A DNA stretch of 57,789 nt from CAWUIO01 sp963922455 (lineage in GTDB: Bacteria; Bacteroidota; Bacteroidia; Cytophagales; Microscillaceae). Both the position numbers and the translations under genes were made by a program. Positions within the stretch are counted from its first letter, which is position 1. Each line of letters starts with the position of its first letter. The notes beneath the pieces are model-generated. The model saw only the letters and a program-made list of their open reading frames with translations. It searched no databases and was not told where the DNA came from. Location: NCBI GenBank assembly GCA_963922455.1, contig CAWUIO010000030.1, positions 1 through 57,789 on the forward strand, given 5' to 3'. Shown in pieces: positions 1 to 8,804 of this stretch.

Positions 1-56
1 CCTGGTTTTTCACAGTAAAATCATGACAAAACATATAATATAGGGTTTAAACCAAG

Positions 57-126
57 CCCCCGCAGTCGCGAGGCTCTTGCCTCGTGACGTTACAACACCG
101 GCCTCTGGCCATGGTACTGGATTAAT
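57..126 (+). repeat. REP-like hairpin repeat, copy 1, upstream of RAYT
   Basis: The segment starts with CCCCGCAGTCGCGAGGCTC, forms an imperfect hairpin (GTCGCGAGGC / GCCTCGTGAC around a TCTT loop) and continues to GGCCTCTGGCCATGGTA. Closely similar copies lie downstream of the transposase at 685-758 and, inverted, at 776-831. A 19-base piece recurs at 32297-32315. Flanking hairpins are the expected context of a REP-associated tyrosine transposase. Confidence 0.75.
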
Positions 127-150
127 GCTAAATTTTATGTATAATTGCAG

Positions 151-681
151 ATGTCTGAAACCCGAAAAACCTACGAGGGCGGTACTTTTTTCGTGACCCT
201 CACCACCGTGGGGTGGATTGATATATTTACGAGGGAATGCTACGCTGAGGAAATCATAAAAAACTTGCCGTACTGCCAAAGCCACAAAGGACTGGAAATA
301 TACGCCTACTGTCTAATGAGCAGTCACCTACACATGCTTGCATCAGTTAAAAACGGGCTACTAAGCGATACACTCCGGGATTTTAAGAGCTATACGGCCA
401 AACAAATCATCCAGATGATTCGTGAAAACCCGCAGGAAAGTCGGAAAGAGTGGCTTCTATATAGGTTTGCATATTATCGAAAAAGAAACAATCACAACGT
501 AAAATACCAATTTTGGCAACAGAATAACCATCCTATTGATTTATTTAGTAATGCTGTAATTGACCAAAAGATAGAATACATCCATCAAAATCCAGTGGTG
601 GCTGGCGTGGTAACCGAAGCAAGTTGTTATAAATATAGCAGTGCTAACTCTTTAAGTATTTTGCAAACGATACCAGCATAA
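151..681 (+). CDS. REP-associated tyrosine transposase (RAYT, IS200/Y1-like)
   Basis: The 176-residue protein belongs to the Y1 HUH transposases that act on REP sequences. The HUH motif is HLH at residues 59-61, within SSHLHML. The Bacteroidota RAYT signatures RDFKSYTAK, QFWQQNNHPI and YIHQNPVVAGVV all follow in the expected order, and the length is normal. The ATG at 151 is preferred over a TTG at 145. Hairpin repeats flank both sides, which fits a single-copy domesticated transposase maintaining a REP family rather than a free insertion sequence, because no terminal inverted repeats of a classical IS were seen. It appears intact. Confidence 0.88.
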   Translation: MSETRKTYEGGTFFVTLTTVGWIDIFTRECYAEEIIKNLPYCQSHKGLEIYAYCLMSSHLHMLASVKNGLLSDTLRDFKSYTAKQIIQMIRENPQESRKEWLLYRFAYYRKRNNHNVKYQFWQQNNHPIDLFSNAVIDQKIEYIHQNPVVAGVVTEASCYKYSSANSLSILQTIPA

Positions 682-684
682 AAT

Positions 685-758
685 GTTCCCCGTAGTCGCA
701 AGGCTCCTGCCTCTAAACCTTATCCTGAACGGCCTCTGGCCATGGTAACAGATTAAGC
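685..758 (+). repeat. REP-like repeat, copy 2
   Basis: It begins four bases after the RAYT stop codon. It aligns with the upstream copy from CCCGTAGTCGCAAGGCTC through GGCCTCTGGCCATGGTA and the following GATTAA, with a more degenerate 3' arm of the first hairpin. Confidence 0.7.
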
Positions 759-775
759 CCGCCTAGTAAGAGTAA

Positions 776-831
776 ATCGGCCAGAGGCCGAAGAATTTCG
801 TCACGAGCCTAGAGGCTCGCGACTGCGAGGG
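776..831 (-). repeat. REP-like repeat, copy 3, inverted
   Basis: Read on the minus strand it runs CTCGCAGTCGCGAG, CTCGTGACG and GGCCTCTGGCC, in the same order as copies 1 and 2. Copies 2 and 3 therefore form a convergent pair like a BIME unit directly downstream of the transposase. Confidence 0.7.
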
Positions 832-918
832 AGATGTTGGAGACGGGAGGCGGGACGCTCCATTAGCCGATTTCTCCCCCCAAACGATAGGCTTGAACCT
901 AAGACAAACCCGCGTAAA

Positions 919-1404
919 CTACTTCCCTACGCCCATCCGCAAACTCTTCAACAAAGTAATCAACGCGGCCCCGTGGGCTTGAAACCGCTCCCGGGTAGAA
1001 GTCAGGGTAATGGAGTATAGCTTGTTCTTATGAATGGTGAGAAACAATATTTCGTGGACAATATCTCCGGGAGTGAACACTTCATACTCAACCCATTGAT
1101 AAGCCTGCCCGTGGATCTCTTGGGTACCGGTTTTGAGTTCTTTCCATTCGGGGCCACTGCGCAAGGCATGGAGAAAGTAATTAAAACGTTCGTCCAGAGT
1201 GCTGCGGGTATCCTGTACATAGTTGATTCCCATTTTTTCGGGAATAGGCCCTTCTATTTTGATATTACGGCCTTTTTCTACGATATACCACCCGGTTGGC
1301 AAATCAATGCTAAAGTCAAATAAATGACTTTGGATGACGTGGGTGGTGTCTTGGGCAAGTATATTTTGAGAAAAGAACAGGATAAAAAGGAGGTACCGCA
1401 TCAT
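919..1404 (-). CDS. Secreted hypothetical protein
   Basis: I do not recognise a named family. From the ATG at 1404 the protein is 161 residues and opens with a clear signal peptide (MMRYLLFILFFSQNILAQ), so it is probably exported to the periplasm. The mature part contains a short FDFSIDLPTGWYIVEKG stretch, a pattern seen in PsbP/DUF1795-like small secreted proteins, followed by alternating beta-type segments. A start at 1440 would add twelve residues ahead of the signal peptide and is less likely. The gene lies 44 bases downstream of murG on the same strand and may be a distal member of that transcript, but nothing ties it functionally to wall synthesis. Confidence 0.6.
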   Translation of the reverse strand: MMRYLLFILFFSQNILAQDTTHVIQSHLFDFSIDLPTGWYIVEKGRNIKIEGPIPEKMGINYVQDTRSTLDERFNYFLHALRSGPEWKELKTGTQEIHGQAYQWVEYEVFTPGDIVHEILFLTIHKNKLYSITLTSTRERFQAHGAALITLLKSLRMGVGK

Positions 1405-1448
1405 ATAGGGTTTGAAGTTAGTTAATACTGCTATCATCAATCTCTATG

Positions 1449-2546
1449 CTAAATCGTTTCCCTCATCCCCAACAACTCATCCACAATCTCCTTACAGGCC
1501 TCAGGTTTGGCAAAGTGTTTAATTTTTTGGGCATACTGCTTTTGCCGCTCGGGTTCATCGAATAGCTGAAGAATCTCCGGAATCAATTGGCTGGGGGCAT
1601 CGGCATCGCGGACCCAAAAAGCGGCATTTGCTTCGGATAAGGCTTTGGCATTTTGGGTTTGGTGGTCTTCGGCCGCAGACGGTAGGGGCACGAAAATAGC
1701 CGGCTTGCCGGCAATGCACAACTCCGAAACCGAAAGTGCCCCCGCCCGGGACACAACCAGGTCGGCGGCGGCATAGGCCAGGTCCATTTCGTAGAGGAAG
1801 GTGTGTTGGTGCACGTTGGGGTGTTCTGTATAAGTAAGTTGGCTGGGGTCTACATGAAAGCTGTTCTTACCCGTTTGCCAGAGGAGCTGTAATGGCCGCT
1901 CGAGTAGCTGGCTTAGTCCTGCCGCTATGCTCTGATTGATGCTGCGGGCACCTTGGCTCCCCCCGATGATGAGGAGGGTGGCGAGTTCTGGTTTTAATTG
2001 GAAATGCTCCCAGGCTTTTTCCCGCTTGGCGCTAAGATCTAAAATATCTTGCCGTACGGGGTTGCCCGTAATCCGGATTTTATCGGATGGAAAAAAACGG
2101 TGCATATTATCATAGGCTACACAAATACGTTGCACACGCTTGGCGAGCAACTTGTTGGTAATTCCAGCAAAGGAGTTTTGTTCCTGGATCAGGGCGGGGA
2201 CTCTTCTTCGGGTCGCGGCCCAAAGCAAGGGCCCACTGGCATACCCTCCTACACCAACCACGGCGTCCGGTTTAAAGTCGCGCACAATGCGGCTGGCTTC
2301 CCGGAGACTAGACAGGACTTTAAACGGAAAACTCAGGTTTTTAAGGCTCAGTTGGCGTTGCAAGCCACTAATCCAAAGTCCTTTGATAGGGTAGCCGGCG
2401 GCGGGGACTTTTTCCATTTCCATTTTTCCCTGGGCCCCTACAAACAGAATTTCGGCATCAGGAATACGGGTTTTGACTTCATTGGCGATGGCGATGGCTG
2501 GGTAGATATGCCCTCCTGTACCGCCTCCACTAATAATTAAGCGCAT
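1449..2546 (-). CDS. murG: UDP-N-acetylglucosamine:lipid I GlcNAc transferase MurG
   Basis: MurG adds GlcNAc to undecaprenyl-PP-MurNAc-pentapeptide (lipid I) on the inner face of the membrane to make lipid II. The N-terminal loop GGGTGGHIYPAIAIA, the second glycine-rich loop GGSQGARSIN and the donor-binding region SRAGALSVSELCIAGKPAIFVP are all present in a 365-residue GT28 protein of normal size. I start it at 2546 (MRLIISGGGTGG), since the 18 residues upstream are atypical. It is the last dcw gene here. It is separated from ftsW by 416 bases holding a dispersed repeat, and murC, which usually follows, is absent. Confidence 0.96.
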   Translation of the reverse strand: MRLIISGGGTGGHIYPAIAIANEVKTRIPDAEILFVGAQGKMEMEKVPAAGYPIKGLWISGLQRQLSLKNLSFPFKVLSSLREASRIVRDFKPDAVVGVGGYASGPLLWAATRRRVPALIQEQNSFAGITNKLLAKRVQRICVAYDNMHRFFPSDKIRITGNPVRQDILDLSAKREKAWEHFQLKPELATLLIIGGSQGARSINQSIAAGLSQLLERPLQLLWQTGKNSFHVDPSQLTYTEHPNVHQHTFLYEMDLAYAAADLVVSRAGALSVSELCIAGKPAIFVPLPSAAEDHQTQNAKALSEANAAFWVRDADAPSQLIPEILQLFDEPERQKQYAQKIKHFAKPEACKEIVDELLGMRETI

Positions 2547-2787
2547 AGGTATTTGTGATGAGAAAACAGAGATGAGAGAGGAGAGAACAGAACTTTTCAA
2601 GAATCATCATGATTGGGTGGACTTGCCAATAAATCCCTGTCCCCCTTTTTTCTTCATCTTTGCTCCAGTGAATTAGCATGTATAAAGGATATCCAATTTG
2701 TTTACGTTCCGCTTGTGGCCGCTAGCTATCAAACCCAAACCCCTCACGATGACCCCCATCACATCTCCTCCTTGCCTCTTGTCGTTT

Positions 2788-2918
2788 GGCTTAGGGATAG
2801 AGCGGCCTGTTTGAGCCCGTCGCTGGATTGCGGGCTGGCCGGCGAGTAGCGATAGCCCGACCCGCGCAGGCACTCAAGTGTATTTTGGATACAAGGGTAT
2901 TCAGCGCGGGTAAGCCCC
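2788..2918 (+). repeat. Dispersed structured element, copy A (ftsW-murG gap)
   Basis: This is one of 11 copies of a GC-rich intergenic element. It opens GGCTTAGGGATAG, carries the conserved block GAGTAGCGATAGCCCG, and ends TAAGCCCC. The inner stem is CCCGCGC / GCGCGGG and the outer closing pair is GGCTT / AAGCC. It lies inside the dcw transcript but antisense to it. The rest of the 2547-2962 gap shows no gene or other signal. Confidence 0.9.
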
Positions 2919-2962
2919 TGTATATTTTCTACAGTAAGTCAAGGGGAATACCTAAAAAATCT

Positions 2963-4177
2963 TTACGCGTTACCTTGAGTCTGTAAAGAATCGATATCCC
3001 GATCTATCTCGCCCCGGCTAATACTCAAAATAATGCCCAAAGCTACTCCGGTGAAGAGGAGAGAGGTGCCTCCCATACTCAACAAGGGCAGGGGTAAACC
3101 CGTGATAGGAACAATGCCTACGGCTACCGCCATATTCAAAATGGCCTGGATGACCAGGCTAAAGGCCAGTCCGGCGGCCAGAATACCCCCAAAAGGGTTT
3201 TTAGACTCGGCCACCACGTGCATAGACCGGTACAGCAGGGAAAGATAAAGGGACAGAATAGCCAGCCCCCCCAAGAGGCCATACTCTTCAATGATGATGG
3301 CGTAGATAAAATCTGAGTAGGGGTTGGGCAAAAAGTTTCTTTGGTCACTATTGCCCGGCCCCTTGCCAATCAGGCCCCCCGTGCTAATGGCTATGTAAGA
3401 CTGCTCCGCCTGAAAAGCCACTTCTTCGGTATTGAGGTATTTATCAATTCGGCTTTGTACGGTTCCCATCCTCTGGCCTAAGTACAGGGATAAGGTGGTG
3501 GAAATGAAGCCTACCAAAATCAACAAAACGAGCTGGCTCACGGGGACCCGCCCGATAAACATCAACAAAACACTGGTCAAGAAAAGCAATATGGCACTGG
3601 AAACATCACTCAAGCCAATGAGGGTACATATGATCCCGGTCCAAACGAGGACGGGCAAAACGGTTTCCTGAAAATCATCTACATTTTCCTGCCTTTTGGA
3701 TAAAATACTGGCAATACTCGTAATCAAGGCCAACTTGGCCAAATCAGAAGGCTGGAAGGATTGGTTGATAAAGGGGATCGTAATCCAACGGTTTGCCTCG
3801 TTTACATTGACTCCAAACTTCCAGGTGATGAGCAAAAGGGGAACCGACACCAAAAGAGCGAGCCGAGAAAGCTTGGAAAAGTAGCGATAATCTACCCGAT
3901 GACAGAGCCAAACCGCCATAAATGATAAAACCACGTTGATGGAATGCTTGAATAGATAATATTCGGTGTTGCCGTCAAACTTTTGATAAGCGAGGGTGCC
4001 CGTGGCGCTGTATACCACCAAGATGCCTATCAAATAGAGGGTTATCGTGAGAAACCAAATGTATTGGTCTCCCTTAAAATTGTCTTGAAACCAAGCCAGC
4101 AAGGGGCTTTCCTCCCGGCTTATGCGATTATAATTTGGCGTGTTTTCTAGGATTTCTTCTTCTTCCAGCTCGCTCAT
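2963..4177 (-). CDS. ftsW: Lipid II polymerase / division protein FtsW
   Basis: This 404-residue SEDS-family membrane glycosyltransferase polymerises septal peptidoglycan together with a class B PBP. About ten hydrophobic segments follow a cytoplasmic, acidic N-terminus. The family regions ANRWI, FQPSDLAKLALI, GLIGKGPGNSDQRNFLPNPYSDFIYAIIIEEYGLLGG and the C-terminal GLPLPLLSMGGTS are visible. Position between murD and murG supports FtsW rather than RodA. The start lies 4 bases after the murD stop, so the two are probably translationally coupled. The extended acidic leader of about 35 residues is a variable feature. Confidence 0.95.
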   Translation of the reverse strand: MSELEEEEILENTPNYNRISREESPLLAWFQDNFKGDQYIWFLTITLYLIGILVVYSATGTLAYQKFDGNTEYYLFKHSINVVLSFMAVWLCHRVDYRYFSKLSRLALLVSVPLLLITWKFGVNVNEANRWITIPFINQSFQPSDLAKLALITSIASILSKRQENVDDFQETVLPVLVWTGIICTLIGLSDVSSAILLFLTSVLLMFIGRVPVSQLVLLILVGFISTTLSLYLGQRMGTVQSRIDKYLNTEEVAFQAEQSYIAISTGGLIGKGPGNSDQRNFLPNPYSDFIYAIIIEEYGLLGGLAILSLYLSLLYRSMHVVAESKNPFGGILAAGLAFSLVIQAILNMAVAVGIVPITGLPLPLLSMGGTSLLFTGVALGIILSISRGEIDRDIDSLQTQGNA

Positions 4178-4181
4178 AGGC

Positions 4182-5567
4182 TTATTTTCGTTTGATCATC
4201 GCTAATTTCTTCATTTTGGCCACGCATAACTTAAATTGATCTCCGCGCTCTTCATAGTTTTTGAACAGGTCAAAACTGGCGCAAGCCGGAGAAAGTAAGA
4301 CGATATCTCCTTTATTGGCCAGCTCAAAGGCTTGCTCTACGGCATCCCGCATATTGTCGGTTTGATAAATGATGCGTACGGTATTGCGGAAAGTCTCTAC
4401 CAGTTTATCATTTTCGGTACCCAAGCAAATCAAGTATTTCACTTTTTCTTTGACAAGCTCCATCACTTTGGAGTAGTCATTCCCTTTGTCAACCCCACCT
4501 GCAATCCAAACCACGCGTTCTTCAAAGCTATCGAGGGCGTAGTATACCGAGTCGACATTGGTCGCTTTGGAGTCATTGATAAAAGTAACATCCGATACCG
4601 TATCTACCCGCTCTAAACGGTGCTCTACTCCTTTAAACTCTTGGGCTGCCGCAGTCAGTTCTTCAGGTTTAGGGTGGATAAGCGAGGTACTAAGTAAGGA
4701 GGCCATCACATTGACCATATTGTGCTTACCTCTTAAGACAAGGCTGTTCTGCTCGAGCTTGTAGGTGATGGATTGTTTTTTTAGGATAATATTTAGGACG
4801 CCCTCGAGCATATAGGCCCCATTGTCTAAACTCTCCTGACGCGTTATGGGGAGGTGGTTGGTATCCACGTTTCGCTTGCGCAATTCCCGGGCTACGGCCG
4901 GATTGTCCCGGTCATAAATGAAATAGGTATCCTTATCCGCATTTTGGATTAAGCGAAACTTGGCATTGATATAGTTTTGGAAGTTATTGCCGTAACGGTC
5001 TAGATGGTCAGGCGTGATATTGAGAATGACCGCAATTTCAGGCTTAAAGGTATAACAGTGTTCTAATTGAAAACTGCTTAACTCCACCACCCAGTAGGAA
5101 ATACCTGGGTTTTGGGCCAAGGCCGCCGCAAAACTTTTCCCGATATTCCCCACGGCCATGCTACTCACCCTTACCGATTGCAAGACGTGGTAAATCAATT
5201 GCGTGGTGGTAGTTTTTCCATTACTGCCCGTAATCCCGATCACTTTTCCGGGACAATGACGAAAGGCAAATTCGATTTCAGAAATGATCGGTATCCCGGC
5301 ATTTTTGATTTTTACCATGACGTGGGCCTCATTGGGGATTCCCGGACTTTTAATTACCTCGGCGGCTTGTAAAATAAGCTCGTCGGTATGTTGCCCCGCC
5401 TCGTAATCTATTTCGTTTTCCCTGAGAGTAGACTCATAGTCTGCATCGATAGCCCCAGACTCGGATACAAACACCCGATGTCCCTTTTGTTTGGCGAGAA
5501 GTGCCGCACCCACTCCACTTTCTCCGGCTCCGATGACAACGATGAGTTTGCTTGTTTGATCTTCCAT
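4182..5567 (-). CDS. murD: UDP-MurNAc-L-alanine:D-glutamate ligase MurD
   Basis: MurD adds D-Glu to UDP-MurNAc-L-Ala in the cytoplasm using ATP. It has 461 residues with an N-terminal Rossmann loop (VIGAGESGVGAALLAKQKG), the Mur ligase P-loop GITGSNGKTTTTQL, the central ILNITPDHLDRYGN motif and the C-terminal FINDSKATNVDSV and LLSPACASFDLF blocks. Length and domain order are normal. The gene sits between mraY (65-base gap) and ftsW (4-base gap) in the dcw order, which makes the assignment secure. Confidence 0.97.
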   Translation of the reverse strand: MEDQTSKLIVVIGAGESGVGAALLAKQKGHRVFVSESGAIDADYESTLRENEIDYEAGQHTDELILQAAEVIKSPGIPNEAHVMVKIKNAGIPIISEIEFAFRHCPGKVIGITGSNGKTTTTQLIYHVLQSVRVSSMAVGNIGKSFAAALAQNPGISYWVVELSSFQLEHCYTFKPEIAVILNITPDHLDRYGNNFQNYINAKFRLIQNADKDTYFIYDRDNPAVARELRKRNVDTNHLPITRQESLDNGAYMLEGVLNIILKKQSITYKLEQNSLVLRGKHNMVNVMASLLSTSLIHPKPEELTAAAQEFKGVEHRLERVDTVSDVTFINDSKATNVDSVYYALDSFEERVVWIAGGVDKGNDYSKVMELVKEKVKYLICLGTENDKLVETFRNTVRIIYQTDNMRDAVEQAFELANKGDIVLLSPACASFDLFKNYEERGDQFKLCVAKMKKLAMIKRK

Positions 5568-5632
5568 AATTTTTTAGCTTATCGGTAAAAATAGGCAATT
5601 GTACGTAAAAACCGGGCTTGATTTTGCCAAGC

Positions 5633-6874
5633 TTACCGGAGTTTTAGGGTAACTAGGGTCAAGATAGCAAGTAAAATTCCCACAATCCAAAATCTGCCCA
5701 CAATTTTCGCCTCGTGATATCCTAATTTCTGATAATGATGATGCAAGGGGGCCATTTTAAAGACGCGCCGCCCTTCTCCATACTTTCGTTTGGTATACTT
5801 AAAATAACTAACCTGAATCACCACCGAAGCATTTTCTATAATAAAAATACCGCAGAGGATAGGAATTAAAAGCTCTTTTCGCACCGAAAAGGCTAAAACC
5901 GCAATGATGCCTCCTAGGGATAGGCTTCCCGTATCTCCCATAAAAATTTGGGCGGGGTAGGAGTTGTACCATAAAAAACCGATACAGGCCCCCGTAAATG
6001 CGGCACAAAAGACCACCAGTTCTCCGGTATTGGGCAAATACATAATATTAAGGTATTGGGCAAAAATGGTATTTCCCGATACATAGGCAAACAGGGCCAG
6101 GGTAAGCCCGATAATGGCCGATGTCCCTGCCGCGAGCCCGTCCAGCCCATCGGTGATATTGGCCCCATTCGACAGGGTTGTGATGATAAAAATCACGATC
6201 AAGGTATACAGTATCCACGTGAGGTCTACATTTCCCCACTTACCAAAAGTCCCGTAATCCAATTCATTATTTTTGACAAAAGGAATCGTGGCGGTACTCG
6301 CTTTTTTGTCTTGGTAATTATCGGCGCTATCAATCACCACGGCGCTGTCGTATTGACCGGTTTCGGGGTTAAAATACTGCCTTACCAAGACCTGTTCGTG
6401 GAAAAAAAGCGTTAATCCTAAGCCAAATCCCAAAATTACCTGTCCAAAGATTTTGTATTTGCCCTTAATCCCCCGGTTTCCTACCAACCAACTTTCCTTT
6501 TTCTTCAACAATTTGGCATAATCGTCCAGAAAGCCAATAAAGCCCAACCACAAAGTAGAAATAAGCAATAAAATTATGTAAATATTATCCAAACGGGCAA
6601 AGAGTAAAGTGGGTACAATGATGGCCCCAATGATGATTAGGCCTCCCATCGTAGGGGTGCCTTGCTTGGCTTTTTCTCCGGGTAGGCCCAGCTCCCGGTT
6701 GAGCTCCCTCACTTGAAAGCTTTGCAAAAGAAGGATCAAGCGGCGGCCAAAAATCATGGCAATCAATAGGGAAAACAAGGTAGCCATACTAGCCCGGAAA
6801 GAGATGTATTTAAACACACCAGCTCCTGCTAACTCAAATGCGCTTTCCAGATAATCAAATAAGTAATAAAACAT
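5633..6874 (-). CDS. mraY: Phospho-MurNAc-pentapeptide transferase MraY
   Basis: This integral membrane enzyme makes lipid I from UDP-MurNAc-pentapeptide and undecaprenyl phosphate. From the ATG at 6874 it is 413 residues with about ten membrane segments. It carries KQGTPTMGG, the DDYAK aspartate pair, NITDGLDGLA, NSYPAQIFMGDTGSL and the C-terminal MAPLHHHYQKLG signature. An open frame runs 49 codons further upstream to 7021, but that part is translated dispersed repeat and I reject it. There is an insert-like loop around SADNYQDKKASTATIPFVKN between membrane segments, a feature I associate with Bacteroidota MraY. Confidence 0.97.
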   Translation of the reverse strand: MFYYLFDYLESAFELAGAGVFKYISFRASMATLFSLLIAMIFGRRLILLLQSFQVRELNRELGLPGEKAKQGTPTMGGLIIIGAIIVPTLLFARLDNIYIILLLISTLWLGFIGFLDDYAKLLKKKESWLVGNRGIKGKYKIFGQVILGFGLGLTLFFHEQVLVRQYFNPETGQYDSAVVIDSADNYQDKKASTATIPFVKNNELDYGTFGKWGNVDLTWILYTLIVIFIITTLSNGANITDGLDGLAAGTSAIIGLTLALFAYVSGNTIFAQYLNIMYLPNTGELVVFCAAFTGACIGFLWYNSYPAQIFMGDTGSLSLGGIIAVLAFSVRKELLIPILCGIFIIENASVVIQVSYFKYTKRKYGEGRRVFKMAPLHHHYQKLGYHEAKIVGRFWIVGILLAILTLVTLKLR

Positions 6875-6931
6875 GTTTGTGCTTGGTATATCGGGTTTCG
6901 AACCCCTGTGTTGTTTTTGAAATCCTATTTT

Positions 6932-7064
6932 GGGGCTTGCCCGCGGTAGAAAATTACGGGTTCCTAGGGTATACCCTGCCCGCGCGGGCCGGGCTAGCCT
7001 GCCGAGCCGGCTTACCCACAAACCAGCGGCGGTCTCGGCCCTCCCGGGCGGCTATCCCTAAGCC
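6932..7064 (-). repeat. Dispersed structured element, copy I (murE-mraY junction)
   Basis: It lies in the sense orientation of the operon. It opens GGCTTAGGGATAG, has the inner stem CCCGCG / CGCGGG and ends GGCAAGCCCC. It belongs to the subtype with a GGGCCGAGACCG / CGGCTCGGC arm, shared with the copy at 25739-25870. Its first bases overlap the end of murE: GCTTAG supplies the last alanine codon and the stop. Confidence 0.9.
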
Positions 7065-8518
7065 AGAGAGAAGCACTCTTTTACCTTCATCCGGTCATCA
7101 AAAGGGTGCTTCACTCCTTGTATTTCCTGGTATGTTTCGTGCCCTTTCCCGGCAACTAAAACCAGGTCATCCGGTCCGGCCAAGGCACAAGCCCGGGCAA
7201 TAGCTTCTTGTCGGTTTTCAATTATTTCGTAAGGGCAAGAGCTATGGGCTTGCAAACCCGCTTCCATATCTTGTAAAATAGCCATCGGATCTTCATTTCG
7301 GGGATTATCCGAGGTTAAGAGCAGATAATCACTATACTCTTGAGCAATTTTAGCCATTTCGGGGCGCTTGGCCGCATCCCGATTGCCTCCACATCCTACC
7401 ACGGTAAAAATTCGCTGTCCCGGAATACGGATATCGTTCAAGGTACGCAACACATTTTTTAAAGAATCTGGAGTATGCGAATAATCAACGATGGCTACGG
7501 TGCCTTGAGGGGAGACAATTTGCTCAAAGCGTCCCGGTGGGGGCGTGAGAGAGGATAAGACGGGCAAGACTTGTTCGGCGTCTTCTCCCAAGAGGGTGGC
7601 AGCTGCAAATACACTCAAAAGGTTATAGGCATTAAATTCACCAATCAACCGGGTCCACACTTCCTTGCCATCTAGCGAAAGTTGTAATCCTACAAATGAG
7701 TTTTCTAGAATTTTTGTCTCAAAATCCCCAAAATGATGCAGGGCAAAGGTCTTTTGGGTTTTGGCTGGGCAATTTTGCAGCATCACTTGCCCTCTTTTAT
7801 CATCGGCGTTTACCAAGGCAAAGGCTTCGGGGCGCAGTTGGTCAAAAAGAAGTTTTTTGGCCTCAATATATTCTAAGAAAGTATGGTGAAAATCAAGGTG
7901 GTCGTGGCTAATATTGCTAAAAATAGCCCCATCAAAAGCTACGCCGGCTACGCGCTCTTGTACCAAAGCGTGCGAGCTCACTTCCATAAAACAATGGGTA
8001 CAACCTTTCTCTCGCATTTGGGCCATAAGCCGATGAATTTGCAGCGAGTCGGGAGTTGTAAACTCACTAGGCAATACTTCATGCTTGATCCGGTTTTCTA
8101 CGGTTGAGAGCAAGCCCACTTGATACCCTAAGCGAGTAAATAGATTATATAAAAGAGTAACCGTACTCGTTTTACCATTGGTGCCGGTCACCCCCACAAT
8201 GTTTAGCTCCTGGGAGGGATTGCCAAAATACCTAGAAGCCAACTCGCCCATCGTTCGGGCACTGTTTTTAGCATGGATGATTACGCGGTCTTCCGGGTAT
8301 TCCGGAGGTAGGGTTTCGCAAAGCACAGCCCGGGCTCCGGCCGCAAAGGCGGTATCAATGTAACGATGGCCGTCGGTTTGCGTGCCGGGTATGGCCACAA
8401 ATAGGTCACCCGGCCTGACTTTGCGGGAGTCAAACTGTATATTTTGGATCTCAGTAGCCTGGTCACCGCGGATCCAGGTTGCTTCCAGGCCCTCCAGTAA
8501 ATTGGCCAGATTGCGCAT
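7058..8518 (-). CDS. murE: UDP-MurNAc-tripeptide synthetase MurE, meso-DAP type
   Basis: MurE adds the third stem-peptide residue to UDP-MurNAc-L-Ala-D-Glu. The 486-residue protein has the P-loop GVTGTNGKTSTVTL, the carbamylated-lysine region and ATP/dipeptide motifs NISHDHLDFH and YSHTPDSLKNVL. The amino acid selectivity motif DNPRNEDP is the DNPR form used by meso-diaminopimelate enzymes, in line with dapF elsewhere in the window. It is the first gene of the local wall operon, with a promoter at 8548-8578. The stop codon and last codon come from a dispersed repeat, which suggests the element landed at, or replaced, the original 3' end. The class B PBP gene that usually precedes murE is missing. 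Confidence 0.96.
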   Translation of the reverse strand: MRNLANLLEGLEATWIRGDQATEIQNIQFDSRKVRPGDLFVAIPGTQTDGHRYIDTAFAAGARAVLCETLPPEYPEDRVIIHAKNSARTMGELASRYFGNPSQELNIVGVTGTNGKTSTVTLLYNLFTRLGYQVGLLSTVENRIKHEVLPSEFTTPDSLQIHRLMAQMREKGCTHCFMEVSSHALVQERVAGVAFDGAIFSNISHDHLDFHHTFLEYIEAKKLLFDQLRPEAFALVNADDKRGQVMLQNCPAKTQKTFALHHFGDFETKILENSFVGLQLSLDGKEVWTRLIGEFNAYNLLSVFAAATLLGEDAEQVLPVLSSLTPPPGRFEQIVSPQGTVAIVDYSHTPDSLKNVLRTLNDIRIPGQRIFTVVGCGGNRDAAKRPEMAKIAQEYSDYLLLTSDNPRNEDPMAILQDMEAGLQAHSSCPYEIIENRQEAIARACALAGPDDLVLVAGKGHETYQEIQGVKHPFDDRMKVKECFSLA

Positions 8519-8547
8519 ATTCCTACACTGTTTTTTTTGTCCAAATA

Positions 8548-8578
8548 CAAAGGTATAAATATCCTAAGGATTCACAAG
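8548..8578 (-). promoter_or_regulatory. Bacteroidota-type promoter of the murE-murG operon
   Basis: Read on the minus strand there is CTTG, 19 bases, then TACCTTTG, an exact fit to the TTG-N19-TAnnTTTG pattern. A start about 7 bases downstream would leave a leader of roughly 20 bases before murE. Between here and 8774 I see no gene. Confidence 0.65.
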
Positions 8579-8773
8579 GTTATCGGGGCTAGGTATTTAT
8601 CCTGAAGACAGGGGAGGGCATATTTTGTCACCCAGCGGGTAAAAAATGGCTTTGAAAACTGGAAAGGCTATTTTTTTGCGTAACTTCGTTTTTGGAAGGA
8701 AATTTATACCCAAATAAATTTTTCCCATTTCCTTTCTGTTTCAACTCAAAAATTGCCCGGATTGGAAGAATAA

Positions 8774-8804
8774 TTGTACTATACAATAAGGATATTTAAT
8801 TTTG
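8774..8804 (+). promoter_or_regulatory. Candidate promoter of the lipoprotein gene at 8932
   Basis: TTG, 20 bases, TAATTTTG fits the Bacteroidota sigma consensus. The predicted transcript start near 8811 gives a leader of about 120 bases. It is divergent from the murE promoter. Confidence 0.5.

Noticed and set aside
6890..6915. A GGTTCGAAA-like sequence on the minus strand ahead of mraY, suggesting the T-arm of a tRNA.
   Set aside because: Only three T-stem pairs form, and no D-arm, anticodon arm or acceptor stem is found upstream.
6875..7021. N-terminal extension of mraY by 49 codons.
   Set aside because: The extra codons translate the dispersed repeat and the family homology begins at the ATG at 6874.
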